Below are positions 5,605 to 5,772 of a DNA stretch of 5,772 nucleotides, piece by piece. Origin of the DNA: Pseudomonadota bacterium (lineage in GTDB: Bacteria; Pseudomonadota; Gammaproteobacteria; Steroidobacterales; Steroidobacteraceae). The stretch's first letter is position 1. Each line of letters starts with the position of its first letter. The notes under the pieces were generated by a model. That model did no database searches. It saw only the letters and a list, made by a program, of their open reading frames with translations, and had not been told where the DNA came from. Position numbers and translations under genes: made by a program. The stretch lies in NCBI GenBank assembly GCA_021781775.1, contig JAJXWE010000132.1:1-5772 (forward strand). Reading direction: 5' to 3'.

Positions 5605-5620
5605 CGCGCCGAGGCGCGTT
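5605..5620 (+). terminator. Weak terminator-like hairpin just after atpG
   Basis: CGCGC (5605-5609) and GCGCG (5614-5618) can pair around a CGAG tetraloop, followed by TTGTTG rather than a run of T. It lies 15 nt after the atpG stop, where an operon terminator would be expected, but the stem is short and the T tract poor. Confidence 0.25.
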
Positions 5621-5663
5621 GTTGATCAAGCGTCGGTCTGGCGTCTCGAAGGGCTCGTCTCAA

Positions 5664-5700
5664 TGATCTCCGGGTAAACGCGGGTTCTACCCGGAGATCA
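5664..5700. terminator. Perfect 13-bp inverted repeat, probable bidirectional terminator
   Basis: TGATCTCCGGGTA (5664-5676) is exactly mirrored by TACCCGGAGATCA (5688-5700) around an 11-nt loop. After a small internal loop the stem can continue with 5657-5661 pairing to 5704-5708. It is the strongest structure of the non-coding tail (5590-5718) and sits between atpG and the putative convergent gene, the usual place for a terminator serving both strands. No T tract follows on either strand, so it could instead be a repetitive extragenic palindrome or a protein-binding site. Confidence 0.5.
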
Positions 5701-5718
5701 GCCGAGATCCCTCAATCC

Positions 5719-5772
5719 CTACTTCGTCGCGTGCACCTTCGGGAGGTTCGAGAACGTCGTGCGCGCGTCCAC
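5719..5772 (-). CDS. C-terminal tail of an unidentified convergent gene (partial)
   Basis: On the minus strand the last 54 bases read as an open frame ending in TAG at 5721-5719, giving the tail VDARTTFSNLPKVHATK. All 17 codons end in G or C, which matches the strong third-position bias of the genes in this genome and supports real coding. The gene continues beyond the window, so its product cannot be told; I do not recognise the tail. It points towards the atp operon, with the 13-bp inverted repeat between the two stops. Confidence 0.45.
   Translation of the reverse strand: MDARTTFSNLPKVHATK

Noticed and set aside
5590..5718. A promoter, small RNA or tRNA in the non-coding tail
   Set aside because: No convincing -10/-35 pair, cloverleaf or conserved RNA motif; only the two inverted repeats are supported.

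Overview
The window is a tightly packed, single-strand gene cluster for a rotary ATPase of the N-type (the 'alternate F1Fo' subfamily). The order is atpD(3' part)-atpC-atpQ-atpR-atpB-atpE-atpF-atpA-atpG, which is exactly the published signature atpDCQRBEFAG of N-ATPase operons. Subunits beta, epsilon, a, c, b, alpha and gamma are all recognisable. The two N-type-specific small membrane proteins AtpQ (AtpI-like) and AtpR sit between epsilon and a. There is no separate delta gene (atpH), but the long b subunit (251 aa) carries a C-terminal segment that looks like the C-terminal domain of delta.

Layout: bases 1-5589 are essentially all coding on the + strand. Junctions are 4-nt ATGA/GTGA overlaps (D/C, C/Q, A/G), longer overlaps (B/E 10 nt, F/A 17 nt), direct abutment (R/B) or gaps of 2-10 nt (E/F, Q/R). 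This implies one polycistronic mRNA with strong translational coupling; its promoter lies upstream of the window. The c-subunit gene has the best exposed Shine-Dalgarno, in keeping with the many c copies per complex. Bases 5590-5718 are non-coding and hold two inverted repeats, the larger a perfect 13-bp stem. Bases 5719-5772 look like the 3' tail of an unrelated, convergent gene on the - strand.

Organism: high G+C, strong G/C bias at third codon positions, and a c-subunit motif E-T-M-A-I-Y suggest a GC-rich bacterium, most likely a proteobacterium. N-ATPases typically occur as a second rotary ATPase beside a housekeeping F-type enzyme and spread by lateral transfer, so this is probably an accessory ATPase that uses ATP to pump ions. 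That is inference from the family, since the rest of the genome is not visible. The catalytic and ion-path residues that can be checked (alpha P-loop and arginine finger, a-subunit Arg, c-subunit Glu) are present, so the complex looks functional.

The system itself is already described. The points worth a second look are finer: the altered ion-site ligands in subunit c (H+ versus Na+), the delta-like tail on subunit b, a five-codon mini-ORF that bridges atpQ to atpR through two ATGA overlaps, and predicted mRNA hairpins that cover the start region of atpA and the ribosome-binding site of atpG.
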